This document shows positions 25,513 through 33,983 of a stretch of 50,549 nucleotides of DNA, piece by piece. The position numbers were made by a program, and so were the translations under genes. Each line of letters opens with the position of its first letter. Within the stretch, counting starts at the first letter, position 1. Below the pieces are notes generated by a model that ran no database searches, was not told where the DNA came from, and saw only the letters and a program-made list of their open reading frames with translations. This stretch comes from Thermoguttaceae bacterium. GTDB taxonomy: Bacteria; Planctomycetota; Planctomycetia; Pirellulales; Thermoguttaceae. The stretch covers positions 1 through 50,549 of the forward strand of contig JARKPK010000105.1 of assembly GCA_029975295.1 (NCBI GenBank). The letters are read 5' to 3'.

Positions 25513-27750
25513 ATGACGAATCGTTTCATTCAGACCTTGTCGTTGTCGGCAGCGACGCTTGTGTTGCTCGGCAGCCCGATCGCCCGCGGCGACGAAGCCT
25601 GGAAACCGCAGGGCAAGCTGCTCACCAAGTTCGCCGCCGATGTGAATCCGCAGAGTCCCTTGCCCGAATATCCGCGGCCGCAAATGGTTCGCGGCAACTG
25701 GACGAACCTCAACGGGCTGTGGGACTACGCCGTCCGGCCGCGCAACGCTCAGCAGCCCGAGTCGTTCGACGGCAAGATTCTCGTGCCGTTCTGCATCGAG
25801 TCGGCTCTGAGCGGCGTGGCGCGCGCCGTCGGCCCGGAGAATGAGTTGTGGTATCGCCGCACGTTCCAAGCGGAACCGCTCGGCTCGAACCGCTTGCTGT
25901 TGCATTTCGGCGCGGTCGATTGGCAGGCGACCGTGTGGGTCAACGGGCAAAAGGTGGGCGAGCACACCGGCGGTTACGATCCGTTCAGTTTCGACATTAC
26001 CGACGCGATTCGCGCCGACGGCCCGCAAGAGCTGATCGTCAAGGTTTGGGACCCCACCGACAAGGGCTTTCAGCCGCGCGGCAAGCAAGTGCTCAACCCG
26101 CACGGCATCTGGTACACGCCGGTGACGGGCATTTGGCAAACCGTGTGGCTCGAAAAAGTGCCGGCCGCGCACATCGCCGGCTTGACCATCACGCCCGACG
26201 TGGACAACCAATGCGTGCGAATCACCGTGGCCGCCGCAGGGCGGGGCGCGGAGCAGGCGCAGGTCGAGTTGACCGCGTCGGCCGCAGGGGCCGACGTCGC
26301 TTCCGCCCGCGGCGCGCCGGGCCAGCCGATCGAACTGAAGATCCCGCAGCCGAAGCTCTGGTCGCCCGACGATCCGTTCCTATACGACTTGAAGGTGCGG
26401 CTGAACGCGGGCGACGCAAGCGACGAAGTCGGCTCGTACTTCGGCATGAGGAAGATCGAAGTGCGCAAAGACGAGGCCGGCATCAATCGCCTGTTTCTCA
26501 ACGGCAAGGCGCTGTTCCACATCGGTCCGCTCGATCAGGGTTGGTGGCCCGACGGGCTGTACACCGCGCCGACCGACGAGGCGCTGAAGTTCGACGTGGA
26601 GATCACGCGCAAGATGGGCTTCAACATGGCCCGCAAGCATGTCAAAGTCGAACCGGCCCGCTGGTACTACTGGTGCGACAAGCTGGGCCTGATGGTGTGG
26701 CAAGACATGCCCAGCGGCAACAACAACGGCGACGAAGGCCGGGCAAACTTCCGCCGCGAGTGGAAGGCCATTATCGACGCCTTCCGCAACTATCCGTCGA
26801 TCGTGATGTGGGTGCCGTTCAACGAAGGCTGGGGCCAGCACGACACGGTCGAAATCACTCAATGGACGAAGCAGTACGATCCGTCGCGACTGGTCAACAA
26901 CGCCAGCGGCTGGACCGATGCCGGAGTCGGCGACGTTCACGACATCCACGCCTACCCCGGCCCCGGGGGGCCGAAGCTCGAAGAGCATCGGGCCTTCGTC
27001 ATCGGGGAGTTCGGCGGGCTGGGATTGGTGGTCCGCGGGCACCTTTGGCAGGAAGAGAAGAACTGGGGCTATCGCAGCTTCGACAATGCCGAAGAACTCC
27101 TAGCCGCCTACGAAGGTTTGATGCTGGCGCTGCATCCGCTGATCGGCAAGGGCGTGGCGGCGGCCGTCTATACGCAAACCACCGATGTCGAGATCGAAGT
27201 CAACGGGCTGATGACCTACGATCGCAAGGTGATCAAGATCCCCGTCGAGCGGTTGGCCGAGATGCACGCGCGGTTGCATCAACCGGCGCCGAAGATCAAA
27301 ACGCTTCTGCCCAGCGCGCAAGAGGGGAAATACACCTGGCGCTACACCACGGCCGAGCCGGGCAAGAGCTGGCCGCAGCCCGACTTCGACGACAAGAGCT
27401 GGACCGAAGGCGTCGGCGGGTTCGGCACGGAAGGCACGCCCGGAGCGATCGTCGGCACCCCTTGGAAGACCGATCGCATCTGGCTCCGTCGCGAGTTCGA
27501 ATTCGATGGGCGCGCGGTGGGCCGGCTCTATCTGGTGATGCACCACGACGAAGACGTAGATGTGTACCTCAACGGACAACGCATCGCCAGTTTGAAGGGA
27601 CACACCATCGACTACCTGACGGTTCCCACCCGCGACGCGCAGAAGCTGCTCCGCCAAGGCCGCAACGTGCTGGCCGTCCACTGCCGGCAAACCCGCGGCG
27701 GGCAATACATCGACGTCGGCTTGGCCGAGGCGGTGGAAGAGCAGAAGTGA
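25513..27750 (+). CDS. Secreted glycoside hydrolase family 2 (beta-galactosidase/glucuronidase-like)
   Basis: 745 residues; GGAG lies 8 bases before the ATG. Signal peptide at 1-26 (LSLSAATLVLLGSPIARG). Then the GH2 order: sugar-binding jelly roll (NGLWDYAVRP, WYRRTFQ, VWVNGQKVGEHTGGYDPFSFDIT), immunoglobulin-like domain, and a TIM barrel with acid/base Glu in PFNEGWGQ and nucleophile Glu in VIGEFGG. A C-terminal jelly-roll extension (RIWLRREFEFDG, YLNGQRIASLKG) may bind carbohydrate. GH2 enzymes remove beta-linked galactose, glucuronic acid or mannose; the substrate is not clear. The segment RKHVKVEPARWYYWCDKLGLMVWQDMP is typical. Likely induced through the divergent XylR-type regulator. Confidence 0.92.
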   Translation: MTNRFIQTLSLSAATLVLLGSPIARGDEAWKPQGKLLTKFAADVNPQSPLPEYPRPQMVRGNWTNLNGLWDYAVRPRNAQQPESFDGKILVPFCIESALSGVARAVGPENELWYRRTFQAEPLGSNRLLLHFGAVDWQATVWVNGQKVGEHTGGYDPFSFDITDAIRADGPQELIVKVWDPTDKGFQPRGKQVLNPHGIWYTPVTGIWQTVWLEKVPAAHIAGLTITPDVDNQCVRITVAAAGRGAEQAQVELTASAAGADVASARGAPGQPIELKIPQPKLWSPDDPFLYDLKVRLNAGDASDEVGSYFGMRKIEVRKDEAGINRLFLNGKALFHIGPLDQGWWPDGLYTAPTDEALKFDVEITRKMGFNMARKHVKVEPARWYYWCDKLGLMVWQDMPSGNNNGDEGRANFRREWKAIIDAFRNYPSIVMWVPFNEGWGQHDTVEITQWTKQYDPSRLVNNASGWTDAGVGDVHDIHAYPGPGGPKLEEHRAFVIGEFGGLGLVVRGHLWQEEKNWGYRSFDNAEELLAAYEGLMLALHPLIGKGVAAAVYTQTTDVEIEVNGLMTYDRKVIKIPVERLAEMHARLHQPAPKIKTLLPSAQEGKYTWRYTTAEPGKSWPQPDFDDKSWTEGVGGFGTEGTPGAIVGTPWKTDRIWLRREFEFDGRAVGRLYLVMHHDEDVDVYLNGQRIASLKGHTIDYLTVPTRDAQKLLRQGRNVLAVHCRQTRGGQYIDVGLAEAVEEQK

Positions 27751-27758
27751 GATTGCTT

Positions 27759-27772
27759 TGCGGGGCCCCGCA
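27759..27772. repeat. Perfect 14-bp palindrome between convergent genes
   Basis: TGCGGGGCCCCGCA, with no loop and no T-run, lies just after the GH2 stop and before the end of the convergent ATPase gene. It could help end transcription from either side or be a protein site; there is no direct support for either. Confidence 0.4.
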
Positions 27773-27881
27773 ATAGAGGCGAAGCGCGGCCGTGCGAAGC
27801 TTCACTTCATCCGGTCCGCAGCAGCCTATTCGGTGAAAAACAAGTTGGCTGCCGGTGTCGCTTCAGCGAACCTGGGCGTCG

Positions 27882-30731
27882 CTATTTCCCTCGTTGCTCG
27901 GCCGAAAGACGAGGCAGGTCGAACCAGCGGGCCGAACTCAGCGACCGATAGCGCTCCGGGTGGCAAGTGAACACCAAGATTTGAAACCGAGCGGCGCACT
28001 CGGCCAGCAAGGCCGAGATCCGCTGCATCCGTTCGTCGTCGGTGTAGGTCAGCGCGTCGTCGAAGATCAGCGGCAGGCGTTCGTTTCGGCCCAGCGCCTC
28101 GGCCAGCGCCAACCGCACGGCGAAGTGGATCAGTTCCCATTCGCCGCCGGCCACCGTGTCGAGCGCAACCGCGGCCGATTGCTCCCGCGGCTGAACATCC
28201 TTTGGGCGGAACTCGTCCGAGCAGCCCACCGCAGCGAATCGTTCGCCAACCAGCCGCGCAAGCAGCTCCGCCGCCCGATCGCGCACGGGCTGATGCCATT
28301 GGGCGGCCGCCGCTTCGCGGCACGCATCGTAGGTTTGTTTGAGCAGCCGGATCGCTTCCATCGCCCGCTGCTGCCGAGCGATCTGCGCCTCGACCTCGGC
28401 CCGCTCCTCGGCCGCCCGGCTCCACTCGGCGTAGGTGGCCTGTTGTTCGAGCTGAACCATACGGCCGCGTTTGATATTCAGCGACTCAGACTTTTGCTTC
28501 ACCTCGGCCCGAAGCGCGGCCAACTGCTGTTCCAACGTCTTCAGCTCGGCCGCCGGATCGCCGCCCACGGCCGACAGTTCCTCTTCGGCCCGGCGCAGCC
28601 GCACTCGAGCATCGCTCGCCTCGACGCTGAGTGCGTCCATCTGCTGCCGACGCTGCTCGTCGGTATCGTCGCCTGCCAACCGCCGTTCCTCTTTCTCCAG
28701 GTCGCCGCACTTTTCGCGGAGCAATCGGCACTGCTCTTCGAGCTTATCGAGCTGCCGCTGGGCGGCGGCCATCGCCGTGCGTTTTACCTCGCGAGCGGCG
28801 GCCGCTTCGGCGAAACGTTGATCGAACGCCCCGCGCAGCTCGGCCAACTGACGTTCGAGCGATTCGACCTCGGGCGGGGTTTCGCGCCAGTGGGGGAACT
28901 CGGCAAGCAGCGCATCGCGGGCCGAACGAAGCTCCTCGGCCGCGGCGCGAAGCTGCTCGATGGTGCGCCCGGCGAGCAACTGGTCGCGCCTCGCGCAAAG
29001 CACGGCCCGATCGGCTTCGAGCCGGTTGTGTTCGTCGAAGCGGCGCGCGGCCTCGGCCAAGTCGTTCGTGCCGACCTGGGCGACCACCTCGGCCCATCGC
29101 TTTTCGGCCTGCGCGAGCCGCGCGCGAATCTCGTCGAGCGACATTTTCGGCCCGACCGCGCGCAGCCGCGCCACGCCCGGCAGCCGCAGCTCGACGGCCG
29201 ACGCCCCCCGAATAATGCAACGCCCGCCCCGATCTAAGGCCACCGCCTGGGGCGTTCCGCTCGGTTCTCCCGCTGGCTTTTTTCGCACGGCAGAATCAGA
29301 TGCATCGCAATGCAATGCGTCGGCCATTGCGTCGTCCGCGTTCGATAGGCGGGCGTCGCGCCGCTCTGCGGCCGACGAACGAACGTCTTCGACCAAAACC
29401 TGCTCGACCGATTCCACGGTCAACGGGCTTTCCGCCTCGATCTCTACGCGGATCGAGGCCGACTCCAGGTCGCGCAGCGCCTGTTGGCGATCGAGGTCCG
29501 CGGCGCGCAGCGCCTCTAGTTGCCCGCGCGAAATCGCAGGCCCCTCGGCGCCGATCGCCGCAATCTTCTCGTCGATCAGGGCCGCCTCGGCAAGCGTCTT
29601 TTCGAGCGTCTCTAATCCGGCCCTTACTTCCGCCCACCGCCGGGCGGCCGAAAGCATCGCCTCGTGCTGCTGCCAGCAGGAGCGACCGGCCTCGATCGTT
29701 CGCATCTGCGCATCGCTTTGTTCCCAGGCCTGTTTGGTGCGGGCGGCCTCCTCGGCGACCGCGGCCGCCGACGCCTCGCAGCGTCGCAGTTCGTCGCGCG
29801 TGTTTTCGAGCCGTGTGCGAACTTCTTCCAGTTCGCGGCAGCGCTTGGCCAACTCGATCTGCCGCCTTTCGACGCCCTCAAGCTCCAGCCGGCATTGCTT
29901 CACCCGCCCGATTAGCTCGGCGTACTTTCGCTCTAACGGGCGAAGCTCGTTCAGCCGCGATTCGCATCGGCCGAGGGTGGTTTCACGCTCGCGCAACTGT
30001 TCTTCGAGTTGGGCGATCTCCTCGGCCAGTTGCTCGCGTTCTTTGAGCTCTCGGCCGAGCCGCTCGCAGCGTTCGCTCAGTTCTTTGTACTGTTTTTCCA
30101 ACGCAACGATCGGCGGCGCATTCTTGCCCGACTTGACTCGTCCCTGCGGGGTGAAATACGCGGTGTAGCGATCTTCTACAGACTTGGCAAGCCGGGCGGC
30201 CAGTTCACTGACTCCCTGGCCGCTTAAGCTCCGTTCGATGTGCGAAAGCACCTCGCCCGAAACCTCGCCCAATGCAACCGCCCGTTGCGGACTGAAAAGA
30301 ACCTGGGCGTATCCCCAATGGTTTGGGACGGTGGCGCCCTTTGCCGCCCCGGCCGCAGCGAACAATTGGCGCACTTCTTCGACGGCTCGATCATCGGCGG
30401 CCGTGTTGCTGAACGAATCGCCGGTGCGGCGCGAAAGCTCGGCACGGCGATTGTCGAGCCATCGCTTGAAGATGCGATAAACGCCATCGGAGGTTTCGTA
30501 TTCGATTGTTACCTCCGGCGTCAGCGAGCGGCCCCAGGGGCGCAACTGCTCGATCTCGCTTGATGCCGTGCGGTGCGAATCGAAAAACCCGCGGACCAAG
30601 GCCAGCATCAGCGACGACTTGCCGCTGCTGTTCGGCCCGTGGATGATGTTCAGCCCATCGTCGAACTCACCGACGACGAACGGATCGGCGAAACATTTCC
30701 AGCCGGCCACCTTGAGCTTGCGAATGATCAT
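27882..30731 (-). CDS. SbcC/Rad50-like AAA ATPase (YhaN-like)
   Basis: 949 residues. N-terminal half of the ABC-type ATPase with Walker A GPNSSGKSSL near residue 35. A long coiled coil fills about 220-850, rich in Glu, Arg, Leu and Ala (for example ERCERLGRELKEREQLAEEI), interrupted near 440-540 by a non-coiled stretch. C-terminal half with Walker B LPLIFDDALTYTD and a GGEWELIHFAVRLALAEAL signature region. Its ATG overlaps the stop of the upstream nuclease gene by four bases (ATGA), the standard arrangement of Mre11-Rad50-like pairs. Likely role: ATP-driven DNA end processing or recombination repair on the nucleoid. Confidence 0.88.
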   Translation of the reverse strand: MIIRKLKVAGWKCFADPFVVGEFDDGLNIIHGPNSSGKSSLMLALVRGFFDSHRTASSEIEQLRPWGRSLTPEVTIEYETSDGVYRIFKRWLDNRRAELSRRTGDSFSNTAADDRAVEEVRQLFAAAGAAKGATVPNHWGYAQVLFSPQRAVALGEVSGEVLSHIERSLSGQGVSELAARLAKSVEDRYTAYFTPQGRVKSGKNAPPIVALEKQYKELSERCERLGRELKEREQLAEEIAQLEEQLRERETTLGRCESRLNELRPLERKYAELIGRVKQCRLELEGVERRQIELAKRCRELEEVRTRLENTRDELRRCEASAAAVAEEAARTKQAWEQSDAQMRTIEAGRSCWQQHEAMLSAARRWAEVRAGLETLEKTLAEAALIDEKIAAIGAEGPAISRGQLEALRAADLDRQQALRDLESASIRVEIEAESPLTVESVEQVLVEDVRSSAAERRDARLSNADDAMADALHCDASDSAVRKKPAGEPSGTPQAVALDRGGRCIIRGASAVELRLPGVARLRAVGPKMSLDEIRARLAQAEKRWAEVVAQVGTNDLAEAARRFDEHNRLEADRAVLCARRDQLLAGRTIEQLRAAAEELRSARDALLAEFPHWRETPPEVESLERQLAELRGAFDQRFAEAAAAREVKRTAMAAAQRQLDKLEEQCRLLREKCGDLEKEERRLAGDDTDEQRRQQMDALSVEASDARVRLRRAEEELSAVGGDPAAELKTLEQQLAALRAEVKQKSESLNIKRGRMVQLEQQATYAEWSRAAEERAEVEAQIARQQRAMEAIRLLKQTYDACREAAAAQWHQPVRDRAAELLARLVGERFAAVGCSDEFRPKDVQPREQSAAVALDTVAGGEWELIHFAVRLALAEALGRNERLPLIFDDALTYTDDERMQRISALLAECAARFQILVFTCHPERYRSLSSARWFDLPRLSAEQRGK

Positions 30732-31879
30732 CGGCGCGACTCGTGCCAGAGGCTGAAAAGTTCCATCAACGCCTCGGCGGCAATCGCCGAACGATCGGCC
30801 GCCGCAGGCGCTGCTGCTGCGGATCCGGCGCAATCGTCTGCGCCGCCGTCGCTGCAAGCCCACTGCTGCAACTGCCGGGCGGTTTCGCACCAAGCGACCG
30901 AAGGCAGCTCGCTGATCCAGCCGAAGTCGTCGGGACGGGGGCGAAGCCGCTCGTCGCGCAGGCGGAAGAAGAGCATCCTCGCCTCGGCCAACTCGCACAA
31001 GCGATCCACCTGCGGACGCCGTTCCACCGAGATCGTACCGCTCAGCTCGACCTCCAACAGGGTGCCGTCGGGCCGCTCCCATCGCTCGATCCGCTCGATC
31101 AATTCAGGCAGTTCGTCGCCTCCGCGCAGCGCGCATTCGATCCGTTCCCAACGCAAAATGCCGCTTCTTAGTGGAGTGATTCGCGGAACCGCCCGAGGCG
31201 CGTCGATCTCTACCAGCAGCACGTTGCCGCTGTCGCGCTCGCCGAACTTGGTCGTCTCGTGCGTGCCGCTGTAGGCGAAGCGCGTCGGGCCGGCCGAGGG
31301 ATCGGGATGCGTCGAGTGCCAATGGCCCAGCGCCAGGTAGTCGAGGCCGGCTCGTTCGACCACCGCCGGGTCGATCGGGTGATCGTCGTCGGCGCCCACG
31401 CCGCGCAGCGATCCGTGGGCCAAACCCAGGGCGATCGTGGCCGGGTCGTCGTGCCGGGGAAGCCCGCGGGTCGGGTCTTCGCGGCTGTGCGCGGCATACA
31501 CCGGGCAGGGATAGAGCACGGCCCCGGGCAGGGCGACTGGTTCCCGCGAATCAAGAATGCGAATGTTCCTATGCGAGGCCCAGGCAAGGTGCAGCCACAG
31601 CGAGCCGGGCTGCCACGGGTCGTGATTGCCGGGCAAGATGAAGACCCGTCCGGGGAACGCGCCGAGGATGTCGGCCGCCTGCTGGGCCAACGCCCGCGGC
31701 ACGGCATGGTTCTCGAAGGTGTCGCCGGCCACCAAGATCATCTCGGCCGCGTGCTCGCGGGCCAATTCCACCACACGCCGCGCGGCCGAAAGCCGAGCGC
31801 CGCGCACCACGTCGGCCTTCGAGCCGGCCTGCGCCGCGCACATGCCCAACTGCCAGTCGGCCGTATGAATGAACCGCAT
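30728..31879 (-). CDS. SbcD/Mre11-like DNA repair metallophosphoesterase (YhaO-like)
   Basis: 383 residues. Calcineurin-like phosphoesterase motifs in order: HTADWQLG at 5-12, VAGDTFEN, LPGNHDPW and LALGHWHS. The first motif of most Mre11/SbcD proteins has His where this one has Gln (DWQLG); the other metal-binding residues are kept. C-terminal part lacks clear motifs and may cap or bind the ATPase. Overlaps the downstream Rad50-like gene by four bases, so the two are translated together. It should have Mn-dependent nuclease activity, gated by the partner ATPase. Confidence 0.87.
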   Translation of the reverse strand: MRFIHTADWQLGMCAAQAGSKADVVRGARLSAARRVVELAREHAAEMILVAGDTFENHAVPRALAQQAADILGAFPGRVFILPGNHDPWQPGSLWLHLAWASHRNIRILDSREPVALPGAVLYPCPVYAAHSREDPTRGLPRHDDPATIALGLAHGSLRGVGADDDHPIDPAVVERAGLDYLALGHWHSTHPDPSAGPTRFAYSGTHETTKFGERDSGNVLLVEIDAPRAVPRITPLRSGILRWERIECALRGGDELPELIERIERWERPDGTLLEVELSGTISVERRPQVDRLCELAEARMLFFRLRDERLRPRPDDFGWISELPSVAWCETARQLQQWACSDGGADDCAGSAAAAPAAADRSAIAAEALMELFSLWHESRR

Positions 31880-32070
31880 GACTCAACACCGTCCGCTTAT
31901 TCGGGCTTGCGTCCGCTTCCAAAAGCCAAGATTCTTCGAGCCCATCGGCCGGCCGACCATTCCCGCCAACCCGCTCGAATGATCTGATCGCCGCTTGCAA
32001 TCGCTCACGGGCGGCTTCGGCGCGAACGCCGAGGGCATCGAACTCCGGCCGGCCGCGCGCGCCAAGCGTC

Positions 32071-32862
32071 TTACGCCGATGCGTTCTGCGCGGACATGTT
32101 TTGCGCCGATGCGGCGGCTGCGCCGCGGGCCGAAGCCGCCCGACGCCGGAGCAGATAGAACCAGATGATACCCGCCGAAAGACAGACCGCAAGCCACAGG
32201 GCCGCGTGCCCGTAGCGAAACAGGTAGAACGTCAGCCGCGAGAACTCGTTGAGCACGGCCGCCACACCGCGCGGATCGCGCCACCACGAGTCGGCCGAGA
32301 AGCCGTCGCCCGGGGCCGAAAACACCGACACCCGCCGCGCTGCGCCGAGCACGCGCTCGGCCGTCCATTGCGAACGACGCGCGTGGAAGAACTCGGTTAC
32401 CAGCACGACCTTGGCCTCGGGCTTGTCGGCCAGGTAATCGGCCAGCGCCGCCGCTTCGTCGTAGGTCGTCGCACAATTCCTGCCGATCACCGTGATCTTT
32501 TCCGGCGGCACGCCTAGTGCGACGAGTATTCGCGTGGTCAGCTCGTGAAACTCGGGCAACTCGCCGCGACGGGCGACCTCGGCCGACGCGATGTGCGAAA
32601 CGAGGATTCGGTCCACCCGGCCTTGCCGATAGAGCGCCGCGGCCGCGGCCGGACGGGTGGCCATTCCACCGCCGAGTACGTAGGCGAAATCGGCCTTCGC
32701 CGGCGCCGGGCCGCCGGTGTCGAGCCACCGCGCCAGCGCCGATTTGACCGACGGCCGACGCGCCGCGGCCACAATCATCACAACCGCAAGTAGTACCAAC
32801 CCCGCGATGACACAGGCCCGACCGCAGGGACAGCATGGCCCGTTCTTCTGCAAATCGGTCAT
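32071..32862 (-). CDS. DUF218 (YdcF/ElyC/SanA-like) membrane protein
   Basis: 263 residues. A transmembrane segment near 16-36 (CVIAGLVLLAVVMIVAAA) is followed by the DUF218 domain: DFAYVLGGGMATRP, ALYRQGRVDRILVS, GVPPEKITVIGRNCATTYDEA and VVLVTEFFHARRS, whose ARR is typical of the family. A second hydrophobic segment near the C-terminus (AALWLAVCLSAGIIWFYLL) suggests two membrane passes with the domain outside. Family members act in envelope polysaccharide or peptidoglycan processes, mechanism unclear. The ATG overlaps the stop of the paralogous upstream gene by four bases. Confidence 0.83.
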   Translation of the reverse strand: MTDLQKNGPCCPCGRACVIAGLVLLAVVMIVAAARRPSVKSALARWLDTGGPAPAKADFAYVLGGGMATRPAAAAALYRQGRVDRILVSHIASAEVARRGELPEFHELTTRILVALGVPPEKITVIGRNCATTYDEAAALADYLADKPEAKVVLVTEFFHARRSQWTAERVLGAARRVSVFSAPGDGFSADSWWRDPRGVAAVLNEFSRLTFYLFRYGHAALWLAVCLSAGIIWFYLLRRRAASARGAAAASAQNMSAQNASA

Positions 32863-33845
32863 GGCGACGACTCGCTTTCCGCCGCCGACAACGGAGCGGC
32901 GATCCGCCCTTCGAGCATCTTCATCAACGGATCTGCTTTCCAAAGATCGTCGGGCGGCCGATCGTCGGCCAAGGCCGCCGCCAGCAGGCCCTGCCAACCG
33001 TTGACGAGCCGTTTCACCCCATCGCGCGAGCGCCACCAGTCGCCGCGGTCGGTCTCGGCGCCGGGCAGCGGCAGCAGGCCCACCCGCGCAGCGACCTCAG
33101 GCGGAAAAACGGCGTCGAACATCCGCGCGATCCGGCCCGTTTGAAACTCATCGAAGACAACCAAAGCGCGCGTATTCGGCCGCGAGGCCAAATGCTCAGC
33201 CAGCCACGCGGCCGCCGCACGCTCGTCGCGGAACCGCTCGTCGGCGATCTTCACCGCCGACTCTGATACCCCGCGGGCGATCAGTTGCCGCCGGACGAAC
33301 TCACCCGAGGAAGGCATCGCCCCGAGTTGAACCGGCACCGGCGGCAGGCTATCGAGCACCAGCACCTGCACCTTCGCGCCGGACAAGGCCGGCGGTGGCA
33401 GATCGTTCGCGCTCTGCCCCGCATGCGCGCTTTGCCCATCATTGGTGCTCTGCTCCGACGGGCCGCGATCAGCGTCCTGGTTCTTGCGTGCGGCGTCATC
33501 GGCTGCGGCGGCAGGAATGTGCAAGACTTCGTTGCCAATGCGTTGGCCCAACAGCTCGGCGACGGCATCGTACTGGGCCGGGCGATAGTACGACTGCGTA
33601 TCGCCGAAAAGAACCACGATTTGGTAGTTCTCGATCGGCCGATCCGCAATGCACGGCGACGCCACCGCACGAAGCAGCGGCCGATGGAACACGGCCAGCA
33701 ACAGGATCGCGGCCGCAGCGAACCAAACCCAACGCCCGCCCGCACCACAGCAACGGCAACCAACGCCGGTGCGCAAGAAACAGCACAGGACGGGCACCGG
33801 GCAGGCAACCGGCGCACCGTCCTGTGAAGCTAAGGAGGTCTTCAT
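32859..33845 (-). CDS. Membrane protein, divergent DUF218-like paralogue
   Basis: 328 residues. One transmembrane segment near 39-56 (WVWFAAAAILLLAVF). The downstream gene aligns with its C-terminal half: GVSESAVKIADERFRDERAA matches GVPPEKITVIGRNCATTYDEA in pattern; TRALVVFDEFQTGRIARMFD matches the VVLVTEFFHARRS region; and DWWRSRDGVKRLVNGW matches SWWRDPRGVAAVLNEF. The family's ARR is replaced by TGR. Residues 110-150 are a low-complexity linker with short QSA/QST-type repeats, next to DNA that resembles the ACAAG hairpin (33375-33402). Likely works together with the next gene. Start ATG 33845; no good ribosome site. Confidence 0.7.
   Translation of the reverse strand: MKTSLASQDGAPVACPVPVLCCFLRTGVGCRCCGAGGRWVWFAAAAILLLAVFHRPLLRAVASPCIADRPIENYQIVVLFGDTQSYYRPAQYDAVAELLGQRIGNEVLHIPAAAADDAARKNQDADRGPSEQSTNDGQSAHAGQSANDLPPPALSGAKVQVLVLDSLPPVPVQLGAMPSSGEFVRRQLIARGVSESAVKIADERFRDERAAAAWLAEHLASRPNTRALVVFDEFQTGRIARMFDAVFPPEVAARVGLLPLPGAETDRGDWWRSRDGVKRLVNGWQGLLAAALADDRPPDDLWKADPLMKMLEGRIAAPLSAAESESSP
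33375..33402. repeat. ACAAG-type hairpin relic inside a coding region
   Basis: GCGCCGGACAAGGCCGGCGG lies within the linker of the divergent DUF218-like gene. It resembles the TGCCGGACAAGCCGGCAGTGG core of the composite repeats, with one extra base, followed by the same TGGCA. Confidence 0.45.
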
Positions 33846-33983
33846 CAACAAGCTGTGTTTACAGCGTCACTGCCCGATCGGCAGCCGCAGTGGACGGCCC
33901 GACAGCGATGAACCCTGGGCGCTGCCGCCAGCGCGCTTTCGGGCGCGCCGGCGATCGAACCGCGGCAAAAAGGTTGTGGATTC

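Noticed and set aside
17651-27750. Defence island beyond the restriction-modification pair
   Set aside because: Apart from the orphan methyltransferase, neighbours are sugar, regulatory and envelope genes; no other defence family was recognised.
25848-27776. Second long plus-strand frame inside the GH2 gene
   Set aside because: It is an out-of-phase shadow with Arg-rich composition and no motifs; the GH2 frame has all catalytic residues.
28960-30168. Ser/Arg-rich plus-strand frame opposite the Rad50-like gene
   Set aside because: Its composition is what antisense of a Glu/Leu/Arg coiled coil produces; no motif or ribosome site.
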